DNA of 64,000 nucleotides from Pelobates cultripes (GCA_933207985.1 OW240912.1:235400798-235464797); one strand, 5' to 3'. Numbered from the stretch's first letter, positions 42,861 through 54,819 are shown. Made by a program: numbers and translations. The notes: generated from the sequence alone by a model not told the origin.

Positions 42861-43979
42861 ATATATCATTTTGATACCATTACCTTTTTGATTTGTGAGT
42901 GAGTTGTGGGTGTAAAGTCTTAAAAAAACCTTTAGTCACTTACCCGATTCCAGCTTTGATTTCCCTCGGCGCTGGGTCGGTGGTCCACCTCCTCAAACAT
43001 CATACTAAGGCACTCAGAGTCCCATAGAGTCCAGGAAGAGCCACTGAAGGCAGTCTTAGTGCTGCAAAATTAACATTGCAGTTTCTAAAAAAGCATTTTC
43101 TTTATTTCCCTCAGCAACAAATGAAATATAATACTGATTAGAAAATATAATCTGACATGTCAACACACCAACCGATCACATCAGAACTGTGGGTATAAAT
43201 GTCTTAGGCAATCCACATTCTTTGTCTTTCTTTGTTGCTCCCTCAGGTATTTGGGGCACTTGGGCTTTTCCTCAGAGTCGCACAAGCTAACTCTGAGGAA
43301 AAGCCCAACCTGATTGTGTATTTTCTCATTATGTTGAATGGAGTGAAATGTTGATTCACCTGCCTCCCTTTTGGACTCTCATCTGCCCTATGGTGCTTTA
43401 ACAAGATCATGTAGTCAGTGGTCACGTTCTTGCAGAGCCACAACAACGGGACTTAATGGACTGGATATAGTTCCTGTAGGATGACATCAGTTAATTTGCC
43501 ATCTCCTTAAAGTGATGCTGTTTGCAAAACCTTCTAAACCAAAAACTCTACCATATGGGATGTTCATTTAGTTTTCCTCTTTGTTTGACCTAGATTTGTC
43601 CCTAAAGCAACTACAGGCCTCAGGCCTGTCGTGCTCTGCCATCCAGGGGGTGTGCTGAACCGTGGACCACCATAGCGCCTGGTATGCATCGTCCAGCCAA
43701 AGTTCTTTCCATACCAGGCTCTCAAGCTCCTTCACCCACTCATCCAGGGGCTGCTTGCATCTGTAGCCGTTGCTCTTCACTGGGGAGTCTCTCACCCTGC
43801 TGATGCTGTACACTTTCCAGGGCTTCATACCAGATGTCTTTTCGGGCTGCATCCCACAAGTCTGGGTAATTCCCCTCCTCATATAGGGACGCTACCCGGG
43901 GGCTAGCTCACCCCATATTGCTGAGTTCCTCCGCAGACAGGGGCGCTGCACAGGTGCTAGCGTTGCCCACTTATTGTTA
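42861..43979. other. No complete gene; hairpin and unknown ORF remnant
   Basis: A perfect 18-bp inverted repeat (43261-43278 and 43290-43307, tgggcttttcctcagagt, 11-nt loop) stands out. A minus-strand ORF (43568-43882, 104 residues; KPWKVYSISRVRDSPVKSNG, ELESLVWKELWLDDAYQALW) looks like retroelement protein but I cannot assign it. Confidence 0.4.
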
Positions 43980-45294
43980 TCTCACATATATATTATTATT
44001 AAGTGTTCTTGCATAGCAAGACCACTTATTGTTATCTCACATATATATTATTATTCTTATTATAGCCAAATTTGCCACCCTAACTCCTCCCACAGTTTCT
44101 CACAATATAAAGCTCTTCGCTGTAGGATGTATAGTTTTTAAAATACGACCGTTTGAAGATGGCAACCGCCAAAATACTCTGATCTGTGCCAGGCTGCAGC
44201 AGCAAGTGATGTCATAGACAGGGCCTTTTGAACACCTGCTAATGTTTTATAAATGTATGGTTTAATGTAACTGTGCAACAACGTTGCAATTAAATGTGCT
44301 ATGTAAATGATAAGTTACTCCGCCCACTCCAGTTGTAGACTACAGGTGGAGGCAAGAACACTTCACACAATTTCCCAGAAATTGTAACTTTTCTAGTTAT
44401 TAAGTGTTCTTGCATAGCAAGACCACTTAATGTTATCTCACATATATATTATTATTATTATTATTATAGCAAAATTTGCCACCCTAACTCCTCCCACAGT
44501 TTTTACACTACATAGACAAAAATTTACCAAAGCGTGCAGATTGTTCCCGATCGGATTGCTATTACTTTGTGGAACGTTTCGCCGAATGGTTCACGGAATA
44601 TCGTCGTTCTTGTGGCGCAATTTGTCCCATAGGAATGAATGTCAAAGCTAGAGTGGGAGCTGGCAAAAGCTGAAAAATCAGGACATGATTTCTAAACTGC
44701 CACCATTCCCTTATTTTCAGGCCCACCTACACAAATCTTATATCAAAACGTTCAGCTATCTCTGCTGCCACTAAACATGTCAACAGCTAAGCCATAGTCC
44801 TGATAGTTTTCACAATATAATAATTTGTTTGCAACTCACGCCGTCCATTGACATTCATTGAAACTCCACTCTGCAAAGCTCAAATTTGAAGTGCAATTTC
44901 TAAACTGCGACTGTGCCTTCATTGTTAATATTGCAGAGACATACTATGCATCAAAATGTAGGTCTGGGTCTTGTGATTCTCACAATATAAAGTTCTTTGC
45001 TGTAGGATTTATAGTTTTTAAAATACGACCGTTTGAAGATGGCAACCGCCAAAATACTCTGACCTGTGCCAGGCTGCAGCAGCAAGTGATGTCATAGACA
45101 GGGCCTTTTGAACACCTGCTAATGTTTTTATAAATGTATGGTTTAATGTAACTGTGCAACAACGTTGCAATTAAATGTGCTATATAAATGATAACAGTTA
45201 CTCCACCCACTCCAGTTGTAGACTAGAATACTTCACACAAGTGGAGGCAAGAACACTTCACACAATTTCCCCAGAAATTGTAGCTTTTCTAGTT
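43980..45294. repeat. Tandem pair of a dispersed repeat
   Basis: Unit 1 (about 44,000-44,398) and unit 2 (44,399-45,294) share the starts aagtgttcttgcatagcaag and tttgccaccctaactcctcc, and the end gaggcaagaacacttcacac. Unit 2 has ~470 extra bp (44,505-44,975) that unit 1 lacks. The two share all of gatggcaaccgccaaaatac to the end with few differences. Class unknown. Confidence 0.75.
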
Positions 45295-45429
45295 AATCCA
45301 ATGATACCGGTGTCTCCAGGATGCTTCTATACTCACTAGGAAGCAATGCCACCACTGCCACCAGATGCGGCGAGATGCCTGGTACCCCGACTGGGTGCTT
45401 CCGCCAATCACTACTTCCTAGTAATCATT

Positions 45430-46088
45430 GAGTAAATTAAGCACCACACCTGACACCATAGCCACCAGTCCGCACAGCCAGCATTACAGCTTTGTTGGGG
45501 TCTCGCTGTCCTTCACCCACGCTGGACCCAAGACCAGGATCCAGCTTCCAGTACGTAGACCTCTCCAATCCAGAGAGTACCTCTTACAAGAAGTAGTGAT
45601 TATAATCAAAGGGAGTATAAGGAGTATAGCTATTCCGAGAGGGAATATAGCTGTCCCCTCCACACATGAGATGAGGCTCTATGTTGAGGGTAAAGAGGAA
45701 CTCGTTTAATGGCAGCCACAACTGGCCTTATATGCAGGGTTTATTATAACATATTCCAGGGGCATTCCCCCCTGAGAGGGGACTATGGCAAAGTACACAC
45801 TGTAATTACATTGGCTCTCAGGTCCAGGACACCCCCACACAAAACAGGGTAATCCCTCCCCTGTGCTTGAGTGATAATTACTTGAGTGCACAAACATATA
45901 ACTAAATTATCTCTCAGTACAAGAAACATGCAATACAACAACATTACAAACGTACCCCTAAAACACATGGAAACCCCACAAAAGTCACATCTCCTGATAG
46001 CCCCAATCTGGGGGACCTACATATCCAAAAATCACCCAGGATTGTTTTCAGGATTTCCATGGAAGTCATAATTTCGACCGACCGTGCT
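45430..46088 (-). repeat. ERV-like LTR D with leader
   Basis: Minus strand. Leader (45,430-45,621) matches 11,064-11,200. The LTR part has gcatataagg and attaaa in promoter/poly-A order (45,715-45,745), hairpin 3 (gagtgataatt 45869-45879 with aattatctctc 45905-45915), and hairpin 2 with the TTTTTGGATATGTA loop (about 46,004-46,041). It is truncated at the cggtcggtc motif near 46,080. Confidence 0.6.
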
Positions 46089-46101
46089 ATGGTCCTATGC
46101 C

Positions 46102-46537
46102 TTAAAGGACCACTATAGTGCCAGGAAAACATACTCGTTTTCCTGGCACTATAGTGCCCTGAGGGTGCCCCGGGCTGGATGGCGAGGAAAGGGGTTAAAC
46201 TTACCTTTATTCCAGCGCTGGGTGGGGAGCTCTCCGCCTATTTGGCTGAATGCGCATGCATTCAGCCAGTCTCATAGGAAAGCATTCATAATGCTTTCCT
46301 ATGGACGCTTGCGTCTTCTCACTGTGATTTTCACAGTGAGAAGCACGCAAACGCCTCTAGCAGCTGTCAATGAGACAGCCACTAGAGGCTTTAGACGCTG
46401 GATTAACCCATTTATAAACATAGCAGTTTCTTTGAAACTGCTATGTTTATTTAAAAAAGGGTTAATCCTAGAGGGACCTGGCACCCAGACCACTTCATTA
46501 AGCTGAAGTGGTCTGGGTGCCTAGAGTGGTCCTTTAA
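46102..46537. mobile_element. T2/Kolobok-like MITE, complete
   Basis: 436 bp bounded by TTAA on both sides, TIRs TTAAAGGACCACTATAGTGCC and the complement TTAAAGGACCACTCTAGGCAC. Internally a perfect palindrome, ataaacatagcagtttc with its complement (about 46,416-46,452). Non-coding. Confidence 0.85.
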
Positions 46538-46642
46538 ATAGTTTTTCAAAAAAAGGTGATCATTAGATTCGAGTAAATATGGTACTCACCATAACAACTA
46601 CATTAAGTTGTAGTTGTTTTGGTGACTATAGTGTCCCTTTAA
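46538..46642. repeat. Second T2/Kolobok-like terminus
   Basis: ggtgactatagtgtcccttt then TTAA at 46639-46642, with the hairpin acaactacattaagttgtag before it. Abuts the previous MITE. Confidence 0.65.
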
Positions 46643-47018
46643 GTTTTTCATCACTCCCCATGTGCATCAATGAGCTATGACCCTGATGCTGATTCACTTG
46701 TCATCCTTCCTTACACCACTTTTGGTAGGTACTAATCACTGCATGTTTGGAAGACACAAGATTTACCGTTTTGGAAATACTCTGACCCGGTCACCAGCAT
46801 TTGGAAATGCTCTAACACAATTTGGCCCTTGTCAAAGATCCTTTTGCTTGCCCATTTATTCTGCTTCTAACTCATGAAATTCAAGAACTGAATGTTCACT
46901 TGCTGCCTAATCCCACTGCTTCACAGATGGCATTATAACAATATAATCAATGTTATTCACCTGTTAGTTATGTTCTGGCTGATCAGTGTATGTAAAAAGC
47001 ATTCACTAGAGCCTCAGC
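46643..47018. other. No feature recognised
   Basis: A 19-base direct repeat-like tttggaaat(a/g)ctct pair occurs near 46,772 and 46,800; otherwise nothing. Confidence 0.5.
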
Positions 47019-47679
47019 TAGACATGTGCAATATGTTTCGTTCCGAATGTCAGTTTGGACGAATTTCAGGCAATTCAGACATTCGGATACTTCCGAATGT
47101 CTGAATAGCTGACTTGCCAAAGTGCCGAATTGCCAAAGTCGCGAAATTCCGAAATTGCAGAATTTCCGAAGTGCCGAAGCTCCGAAGTGGCCAAGTGCCA
47201 AAGTTCCGAAGCACAGTATTGCCAAAGTACTATACCCAGTGGAAGAATGTTACAGTGTATACAAGTTTAAAAAAAAAGTATACAAACATAGCCAGGATTC
47301 AGCTGTAAGCATTTGCAACACTTACAACAATCAAGTAACACATTCATATAAAATGTAAGTTACTTAGCCAGTCAATGGGTGGGAATGAATAAGTAGATAA
47401 CTCCCTAATTCCCATGGTATTAGGGAGCTATCTACTAAAAGGCTGAAAGACCTAAATTGGACTTTCAGCCAAATTTACTTATACTAAGTAAAGATGACTT
47501 AGTATTAGTAAATTATGCCCCAACTCGCTATACCGCGAGTAGGGGCATGTCTAGTAAACAGTGAGTTTGTGGCTGCTCACTGTAAAAAATAAAAACCCTG
47601 TGTCCCCCCTCCCGAGCCCCCACCCGTGCCGCGCGAGTAGGGGTTTCTAACCTGAAGGGGGACCTATTGCCCCTCCTTG
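47019..47679. mobile_element. hAT-like element, copy B (inverted, truncated)
   Basis: Starts TAGACATGTGCA and follows the right half of copy A in complement: tgtaagcatttgcaacactt, ggctgaaagacctaaattgg, and accgcgagtaggggcatg. Cut at 47,680 by the next TIR element. Confidence 0.75.
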
Positions 47680-48071
47680 CAGGGCCGCCATCAGGGGGTG
47701 ACAACCATGACGGTTGTCACAGGCCCAGCGGCCGTGGGGGCCTGGCTGCCTGGGCCCCACGTGGAGCGGCGAAACTGCGTCTGCACCAGGGCCCATCAGG
47801 TGGCCCAAGCATTTAGGGCCACCCAATGAGCCCTATATCTTCAGGGGCCCGCAAGTGCTGCTGGGAGGAAGTGACGGCTGGTCACTTCCTCCTGGCTTAC
47901 TCCGCACGGGGGGAGAGACAGCCGAGGAGAGGAGAGAAGAAGCATCCGCTCCCATAATCCCCAGCCACCCTCCTGCAACGAAAAGGTAAGGAAGAGGAGG
48001 GTGGCTGAGAAATGAGGTGTGTGTGTATATGTATGTGTTTGCATGTATGTATGTCTGTTTCTCAGTATGTA

Positions 48072-48110
<39 letters not shown>

Positions 48111-48815
48111 CTGTGTGTGTGTATGTATATATCTATCAGTATGTATGTATGTATGTCAGTATGCATGTATGTCTGTGTGTATATATATATCAGTATGTAT
48201 GTGTGTATGTATGTCAGTATGTATGTGTCTATCTGTATGTGTGTGTATGTCAGTATGTATATATGTCAGTATGTATATGTCAGTATGTATGTGTGTATGT
48301 ATGTATATATCTATCACTGTGTATGTGAGTATGTATGTCTGTATGTATCTGTGTATGTATATATCTGTATGCGTGTGTGTGTGTGTATGTATGTATGTAT
48401 ATCATAATGTATGCCATTATGTATGTATGTATGTATGTCAGTATGTATTTATATGTATGTATGTCTGTATGTCAGTTTGTATGTATGTCTGTATGTATGT
48501 GTGTGTGTCAGTAAGTGAGTATGTATGTACGTCAGTGTGTGTGTATCTGTATCTGCTTATGCATGTGTATGTGTCTTTATATGTGTGTGTCTGTTTCAGT
48601 ATGTGTGTGTCAGTATGCCTGTATGTGTGTATGTCTGTTTCAGTATTTGTGTCTGTTAGTATGTGTGTATCTTTCTGTGTGTGTGTCTGTGTCCTTTTGT
48701 GTCTGTGTGTGTGTATTCCTGTGGGTGGGATTTGGAGACGGGCTTGGAGGCGAGCACCTGGGGGCCCAGACCTTGAGCTGTGTTAGGGGCCCAATAATTT
48801 CTGATGGCGGCCCTG
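47680..48815. mobile_element. TIR element with (ATGT/TG)n core
   Basis: cagggccgccatcag (47680-47694) mirrors ctgatggcggccctg (48801-48815), 15 bp perfect. Contains the palindrome tgacaaccatgacggttgtc near 47,699. No transposase. Flanking 8-mers (cctccttg, acattgaa) do not match, so the insertion flanks have been rearranged. Related ends at 54,533-56,203. Confidence 0.75.
48010..48720. repeat. ATGT/GTGT microsatellite, ~700 bp
   Basis: Alternating gtatgt, gtgtgt and cagtatgtatgt runs. The long open frame across it is low-complexity artefact. Confidence 0.95.
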
Positions 48816-49144
48816 ACATTGAATCAATGCTTTGCTATGGAGAAAAATCTGATGCTGGATGTTTAAAATCTATAGAATCTTAGGACAACTATAAATAATA
48901 CTTTTTCTCTGCTGTAAGTGAAACCACCTGTCTTTCAGTGTCAATGAAGTGGCCTCTTGTCTGCTGTATATTCCTGTTAATGACCCCTTCTGAGATGCCT
49001 TTTTTTTTGTAAAGAAAACAAATGCAGTATTCCTAGCCTTTATTCATAATTAATACCTTGCATCCCCTTTTTCATTTTATACCATCCCTCTGCACATTTT
49101 CTAGTTCTTTTTTAAAACTGGTGCCGATAATTCCATGTCATATA
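48816..49144. other. No feature recognised
   Basis: About 330 bp between two TIR elements; no repeat or ORF seen. Confidence 0.5.
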
Positions 49145-49549
49145 CAGGGCCGGACTGGCCCACCGGGATACTGGGAAATTTCCCGGTGGGCCGCGGCACC
49201 TGGGGCTGGGCTGACAGCCCCATTCAGTACTGCTCAGGCTCCTGTGATCCCAGCCGGCTATGTGCAAGGTGTGCGGCCGCACAGAGCCCCACAGGAGCAG
49301 GGGGCAGCCAGGTGGCCGGCACAGTTCAAACATGCCAGGCCAGGATCATTTAAAAAAAAAAAAAAAATTTGCGCCAGGGGCGGAGCTAGTGTGCAGTGGG
49401 GGCGGGCCTTAGCGTGTGGTGGGGCGGGGCTTAGCGGGGGCGGGGCTTACTGTGGGGCGGGGGTCTGGCTAACAGCATGGGAAGCAGGAAGGAGTCCCTG
49501 CTTCCCCAACAACCAGCCTCCAGGAGCTCCAAGCAGGAGGTAAGAATGA

Positions 49550-50520
49550 GGTCAGTGTGTCTGTGTGACTGTGTGTGTGACTATCTGTGTGTGTGTGTGT
49601 GTGTGATTTCCTGTGACTGTGTGTGTGTGTGTGTGTGTGACTGTCTGTTTCTGTGTGACTGTCTGTGAGTGTGACTGTGTGTGTGTGACTGTGTGCGTGT
49701 GTGTGTGTGTGTGACTGTCTGCGTGTGTGTGACTGTCTGCCTGTGTGTGAGTGTGTAGCTGTCTGCCTGTATGTATGAGTGTGTGGCTGTCTGCCTGTGT
49801 ATGTGGCTGTCTGCCTGTGTGTTTGACTGTCTGCCTGTGTGTGTGTGTGTGTGTGTGGCTGTCTGCCTGTCTTTGTATGTGTGGATGTTTTCCTTGTTGT
49901 GAGTGACTGTCTGCCTCTGTGTGTGTGTGTGTGTGTGTGCGCGCATCTGTTAGTGAGGTAGCCTCTGTGTGTGTGTGTGTGTGTGCCTGCTAGTGAGTTT
50001 GTGTGTGTGTGTGTGTGTGTGTCTGCTAGTGAGTGAGCTTGTATGTGTGTCAGTGAGCTTGTCTGTAGGGATAATATGTGTGTGTGTTAGTGAGCTTGTC
50101 TGTAAGGAGCATGGGTGTGTCGGAGCCTGTCTGTGGTGAGCATGTGTGTACAGTGAGCTTGTGTGTAGTAAGCATGAATGTGATAGTGAGCTTGTCTGTA
50201 GTGACCATATGTGTGTCAGTGAGCTTGTCTGTAGTGAGCATGTCTGTAGTGAATCTGTGTGTTAATGAGCTCTTCTGTAAGGAGCATGTGTGTGTCAATG
50301 GGCTTGTCTGTAGTGAGAGTGTGTGCGCATCAGTGAGCTTGTCTGTAGTGAGCGTGTGTGTGACAGTGAGCTTGTCTGTAGTAAGCTTGTGTGTGTATCA
50401 GAGTTTGTCTGTACTAAATTTGTGTGTGTGCCAGCAACCTTGTCTGTGCGTGTCATTGAGATTGTCTGTCAATGAGCCTATTTGTGTGCATCAGTAAGAT
50501 TGTCTGTGTGTGAGTATGCG
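49550..50520. repeat. TG-rich microsatellite, ~970 bp
   Basis: gtgtgtgactgtctg units to about 49,940, then longer units of the type gtgagcttgtctgtagtgagc (about 50,050-50,440). Confidence 0.95.
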
Positions 50521-50599
50521 TTACTATATAATTTAATTACACTAAAATAACTAATATTTTGAATTAGAAGAAGAAATGTATCAATAAAAATAAATCAAT

Positions 50600-50633
<34 letters not shown>

Positions 50634-50666
50634 CTGTTGCATCACCAGGGCTCCAGTATATATATA

Positions 50667-51953
50667 GGCAAGTGAAACAGTTGGCTGCACGCTTGGATTT
50701 CCTTAAAATGTAACTTTTATTGAAATATTTAAGAGAAGATCAACGTTTTAGTCCCTCTTGAGGACTTGCATCAGGATCATGACAAAAGTCCACAAGAGGG
50801 ACTGAAACAGTGATCTTCTCTTTAATATTTCAATAAAAGTTACTGTAACAGAACTATGATTGTACCTATGCTTTTGCCTGGACTTAAATAACAACACTGC
50901 TGGATGTGTCAAACAAAAACCGAATGGCCAGTCTTCGTGGAAATATTCCTACTATAACACACAGCCCAAAATACCGAACATCAGACCACCCAGGGGAACA
51001 GTTAATTGATATTTTATCTCCCAGTGCTTGTGGAGCCGTTCGCATGGTTCATACAAATTCCTTTGTGCTCAGGTTAGATGGCCGCCATTTCGGGACTTTA
51101 CACTTGTTCGCGGCCATCTTACGCACGAACAGCGGTGTTTGCCTGTGAACGCATGGAACTAAAAACGGATATGCAAACAGGCGAACACCGCTGAGACCTC
51201 CAGGAGCTCGTAAGTTCGTGCTGGAACTACTGAACGACCGGCCGTTCGGTAGGTTTGTTTAAGCCTGCATTGGGATTCCAGCGAACACCAGGATGACTGT
51301 GGATGGCAAGGGGTTCGTGGGGTTTTAATGCACGAACGGAGACCGACCGCAAGGCCAAAACTTATGGAACTCTTTTCGGCTAGAAAACCTGTGCGGTCGG
51401 TCAAAACTTCAAAGATCCATAACTCCCGAACCCCTCAACCGAATGGGCTGAAATTTGGATATATTGTTCCCCTAGTGAGAGCTATTAAGCAGTGCTGGTG
51501 CTTAAAGGTGTACCCCCTGTTTTTGGGGTACATCCAGAATGTGGTTAAAATTGTGTGTGTTTTAATTATGTTATATGTTATCTGAGGGGAGGAGACGTGG
51601 GGGTTGAACCATGTATCTAATTGGCTGTTGTGATAATTATATGGGTGTAGCCTTTCAGAGGGCACTATTGCATAAAAGGAGACCCCTGTCAATAAACATC
51701 AGTTCTACTTGACCCTTCAAAACGTAGCCTCGTCTCGTTCTTGGAGGGGATTTATGGTACCGTTACTCTGCCTCATTTTACAGCACTGCTGGATTATACA
51801 CTTGGATATCGTGGATGGGAATAAGAACTCCATTACTTCACAGCAGCTTGCCTAGAAAAGGACGTCTCCAACGGCAGATAACCCTCTACAGCAGGGTAGC
51901 CGTTACAGTTACATTTTAAGGAAATCCGAGAGTGCAGCCAACTATTTCAATTG

Positions 51954-51955
<2 letters not shown>
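50667..51955. mobile_element. Palindromic MITE split by a solo LTR
   Basis: ggcaagtgaaacagttggct on the left mirrors agccaactatttcaattgcc on the right, with TA runs outside. Arms continue through ccttaaaatgtaacttttat. Without the LTR it is about 220 bp. A TA target would suggest Tc1/mariner, but it sits in a TA microsatellite. Confidence 0.75.
50844..51907 (+). repeat. Solo ERV-like LTR B
   Basis: TGTAACAGAAC...GCCGTTACA, 1,064 bp, perfect 5-bp duplication gttac (50839-50843, 51908-51912). Perfect stem gaccgaccgc 51341-51350 with 51393-51402; hairpin gtacccc 51520-51526 with 51535-51541. cataaaagg (51671) and AATAAA (51691-51696) mark promoter and poly-A signal. Confidence 0.93.
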
Positions 51956-51991
<36 letters not shown>

Positions 51992-52061
51992 CACCCTACA
52001 TAGCACAATGAATTATGATGATTTTTTTCCAGGGCTGCTTCGTATCCCCAGTCCGGCCCTG

Positions 52062-53642
52062 GTCATTTAGAAGGTGTGGTCTTACCAGTGATTTATAAAA
52101 CTCTAATGTACTGGAAAGTACACAAGTCTATTTTACGTCTAAAATGAGTGGTTAAATGTCTAATGTTTTTTAAAGCTTCTTACAATGACTTAAATGGGGA
52201 ATTATTACAATTTTCATTCTTCATTGTTCTGTCCTGCGCTATGCTAAGGGCACTAGGACCATACAGAGAGCACAATAACAGTGCTTTGTGCATGGAGCCA
52301 GCCAGCTTGATTGGTAGGCAGCCTGGCATACCCTCACACCAGGCTGATATGCCCCTTTTTCACAGCCTTTCCAGGTGGGTCCACCAGTGATACATTTTGA
52401 GGTTACATGCCTTGAGTCACTTGCCTTTAGGCCAGGATACCTATATTGTCAGATATAGTTCAATGGTTAAAAAATCGTTGAATTATAGTTGTATAATCTA
52501 TAGAAAAGTCAGCATTACAGGCATATATTTGCAATAGCTACAATTAAAAAATACAAATATGCAAGGATTAACATTTTCATATTAAAAGAGAAATGTCAAC
52601 TGTGTATCTTTAGATTTATAATCGCCTCATCGATGCATTCAAATAAATAAAATTAAAATGTATATATTAATGTCTATCAAAGTTAGGTGAAAATGTATCC
52701 AATCTCCAAATCCAATAAAGAATTTGCTATCTATATTTTGTATGTAAAGAGGGACACGTGATGTAGAAAGCTGCACAATATTAATAATGTCTGACTTTTA
52801 GAGAATTTATATCATTTAACATTTTGAGATAAAAAAAAAAGGATTTGGATAAAAAATGTAGAACATGATGCATAAATTGGCAGATATGCCCTGATAATAA
52901 AATGAGTTAGGCCTTGTTCCAGTCAGTGTGGTGAGTATGAGTGCAACATGACAGGCCTAGATGTTTCTAACTGGGCCTAGACAGATTGGGTGAAGGAGGA
53001 ACACAGATGCTATAAGTGAATATGCTTGTACAAGAAACTGTTTTACTTTGGGTTTAATATCTGCACCTACTGCTCTCTGTCAATAAAGGTTATTTGTCAT
53101 AGCAATAACATCATGATAGATGCAAGTACAAGTGTTAGGTCTGTTATCACATTCCTGTAAGTCTTGATGCATATGCCTGTATGTAGGAGATTCCTCTCAG
53201 AAAATCAATAGTGGGGATGAGCGGGGTAAGAGTCCTCCCACTCATGATGGTGTCATTTTTAAAATCTAATGTTTTACTGTTTAAGAAAGATGTAATAAAC
53301 AAACATATCTTAAATAATTTTGGCTATCTTCTACACATAGCTTTTAAAACAATTCATCTTTCAAGATGCAAAATTATTAGTAAAAAATTACTTATTTATG
53401 TTAAATAAACGGTGAGGCAAAGTAGCTTAAATACATTTATGTCCCATTCTCCAAATAGCCTCCCTCCCCAGTGATAATGTACCAGTTTACCTATAGAAAA
53501 TGGCATGGATTAGCAGATATTATATTTGTTATGAAAGCCTTTCACTCCCAGATTTTCCTTGGTTTCTTTCTAGTGTAACATCTTTACCACAGATACTAAG
53601 TATAAAGATGCTAAGAGTGCTCATGCAACTATGGGCTGAGGC
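52062..53642. other. No feature recognised
   Basis: About 1.6 kb of AT-rich, apparently single-copy sequence. No ORF, TIR or tandem array recognised; the best candidate here for unique DNA. Confidence 0.5.
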
Positions 53643-54532
53643 TAGGGATGTGCATGGGGAAAATTTTGGGTTCGGTTCGGCATTCCGAAATTCGGGAATT
53701 TGGCACTTCGGTTCGGTTCGACACTTCGGAACTTTGGCACTTCGGCATTTTGGAATTTCGGGACTTCGGCACTTCGGACTTCTCCTGCAGCCGCTTAGTA
53801 GATAACTCCCTAATTCCCACAGTATTAGGGAGTTATCTACCAAAAGGCTGAAAGACCAATTACTAATACTTCCCCCGCCCTGCAGAGCTCAGTCTGCGCG
53901 GAGCCCTCAATGGGTGAACATGGATAAAAAATGTTTACGCTCAGGTTTTTTTGCGTCGTTTATTATGGATTTTTATGTGGCCTTTTTGGGGGCTGAAAAA
54001 AGATGTTCAAGACATCAAATATTATGTTTTTTTTTTTTTCAGGTACCTATTTAATGGTCCCCCCTCACTATTTTTAGGGTTAGTGGGGTAGGTAGGGGTT
54101 AAATCATTTTTTTGGGAGGGAGTGACTAGGGGTTTGGGGACACCTAGTCACCTGGGGGGGTTATATTTTTATTTAGGGCCCCCACCCACCGCTCAGGGAC
54201 AATAGGTCCACCCCCTTATTGGTATTTAGGGCCCCCACCCACTGCTCTGGGGTGGGGGCAGGGGGGAGGACAATAGGTCCCCCCTTATTCTAATTTAGGG
54301 CCCTCATCCACCGCTCAGGGGTGGGGGCCAGGGGGAGGACAATAGGTCCCCCCCCTATTGGTATTTAGGGCCAGGGGTGGGGGCCAGGGGAGGACTATTC
54401 TTCTCCCCTCTTATTCTAACTTAGGGCCCCCACCTGCCGCTCAGGGATGGGGGCCGGGGGGAAGACAATAGGTCCCCCCCTTATTTTACTTTAGGGCCCC
54501 CACCCACCTTTCAGGGGTGGGGCCGAGGAGGT
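53643..54532. mobile_element. hAT-like element, copy C (truncated)
   Basis: Starts TAGGGATGTGCATGGGGAAA and follows the left half of copy A (gcagccgcttagtagataac, ctaccaaaaggctgaaagac). Its 3' part expands into about five ~65-bp tandem units (gcccccacccaccgctcagg, acaataggtcccccc) at 54,178-54,520. Confidence 0.75.
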
Positions 54533-54819
54533 AGGGCTCCCATCAGAAATTTTGGGGCCCCTGACACAGCTCAAGGTCTGGGCCCCCCAGTGCCTGCACC
54601 CGAGACCGCCCAAAGTGCTGCCCCCCCCCGAGTCCGCCCACAGGGATGAAGTGTCTGCAGGGCCGGTGCAAGGATTTTTGCCGCCCTAGGCAAAAGTAAA
54701 GTTTGCCACCCCCCATGTGACATCACAATGCCCCACCTATATGGTCTGCCATGTTAACTAATGCCAGTGCTGCAGTGCCGCCGTGTTTACATTAAAAGGC
54801 CTGCAGGGACAGGCTAGAC

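Larger units (their letters stand above)
49145..52061. mobile_element. Large hAT-like element with nested cargo
   Basis: 2,917 bp. cagggccggactgg (49145-49158) mirrors ccagtccggccctg (52048-52061), 14 bp perfect; flanks gtcatata and gtcattta agree at 7 of 8 positions. Carries a TG array, a palindromic MITE and inside that a solo LTR. No transposase. Confidence 0.8.

Noticed and set aside
48019..48786. 255-residue open frame (and two overlapping ones)
   Set aside because: It translates a GT/ATGT microsatellite into repetitive C, V, Y and M residues; open in several frames at once, so not a gene.
47672..48823. 8-bp target duplication for the 47680-48815 TIR element
   Set aside because: Left and right 8-mers differ at nearly all positions.
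52062..53642. Host exon or promoter in the largest repeat-free stretch
   Set aside because: No ORF with coding character, no splice-site-bounded frame, no CpG-rich promoter.
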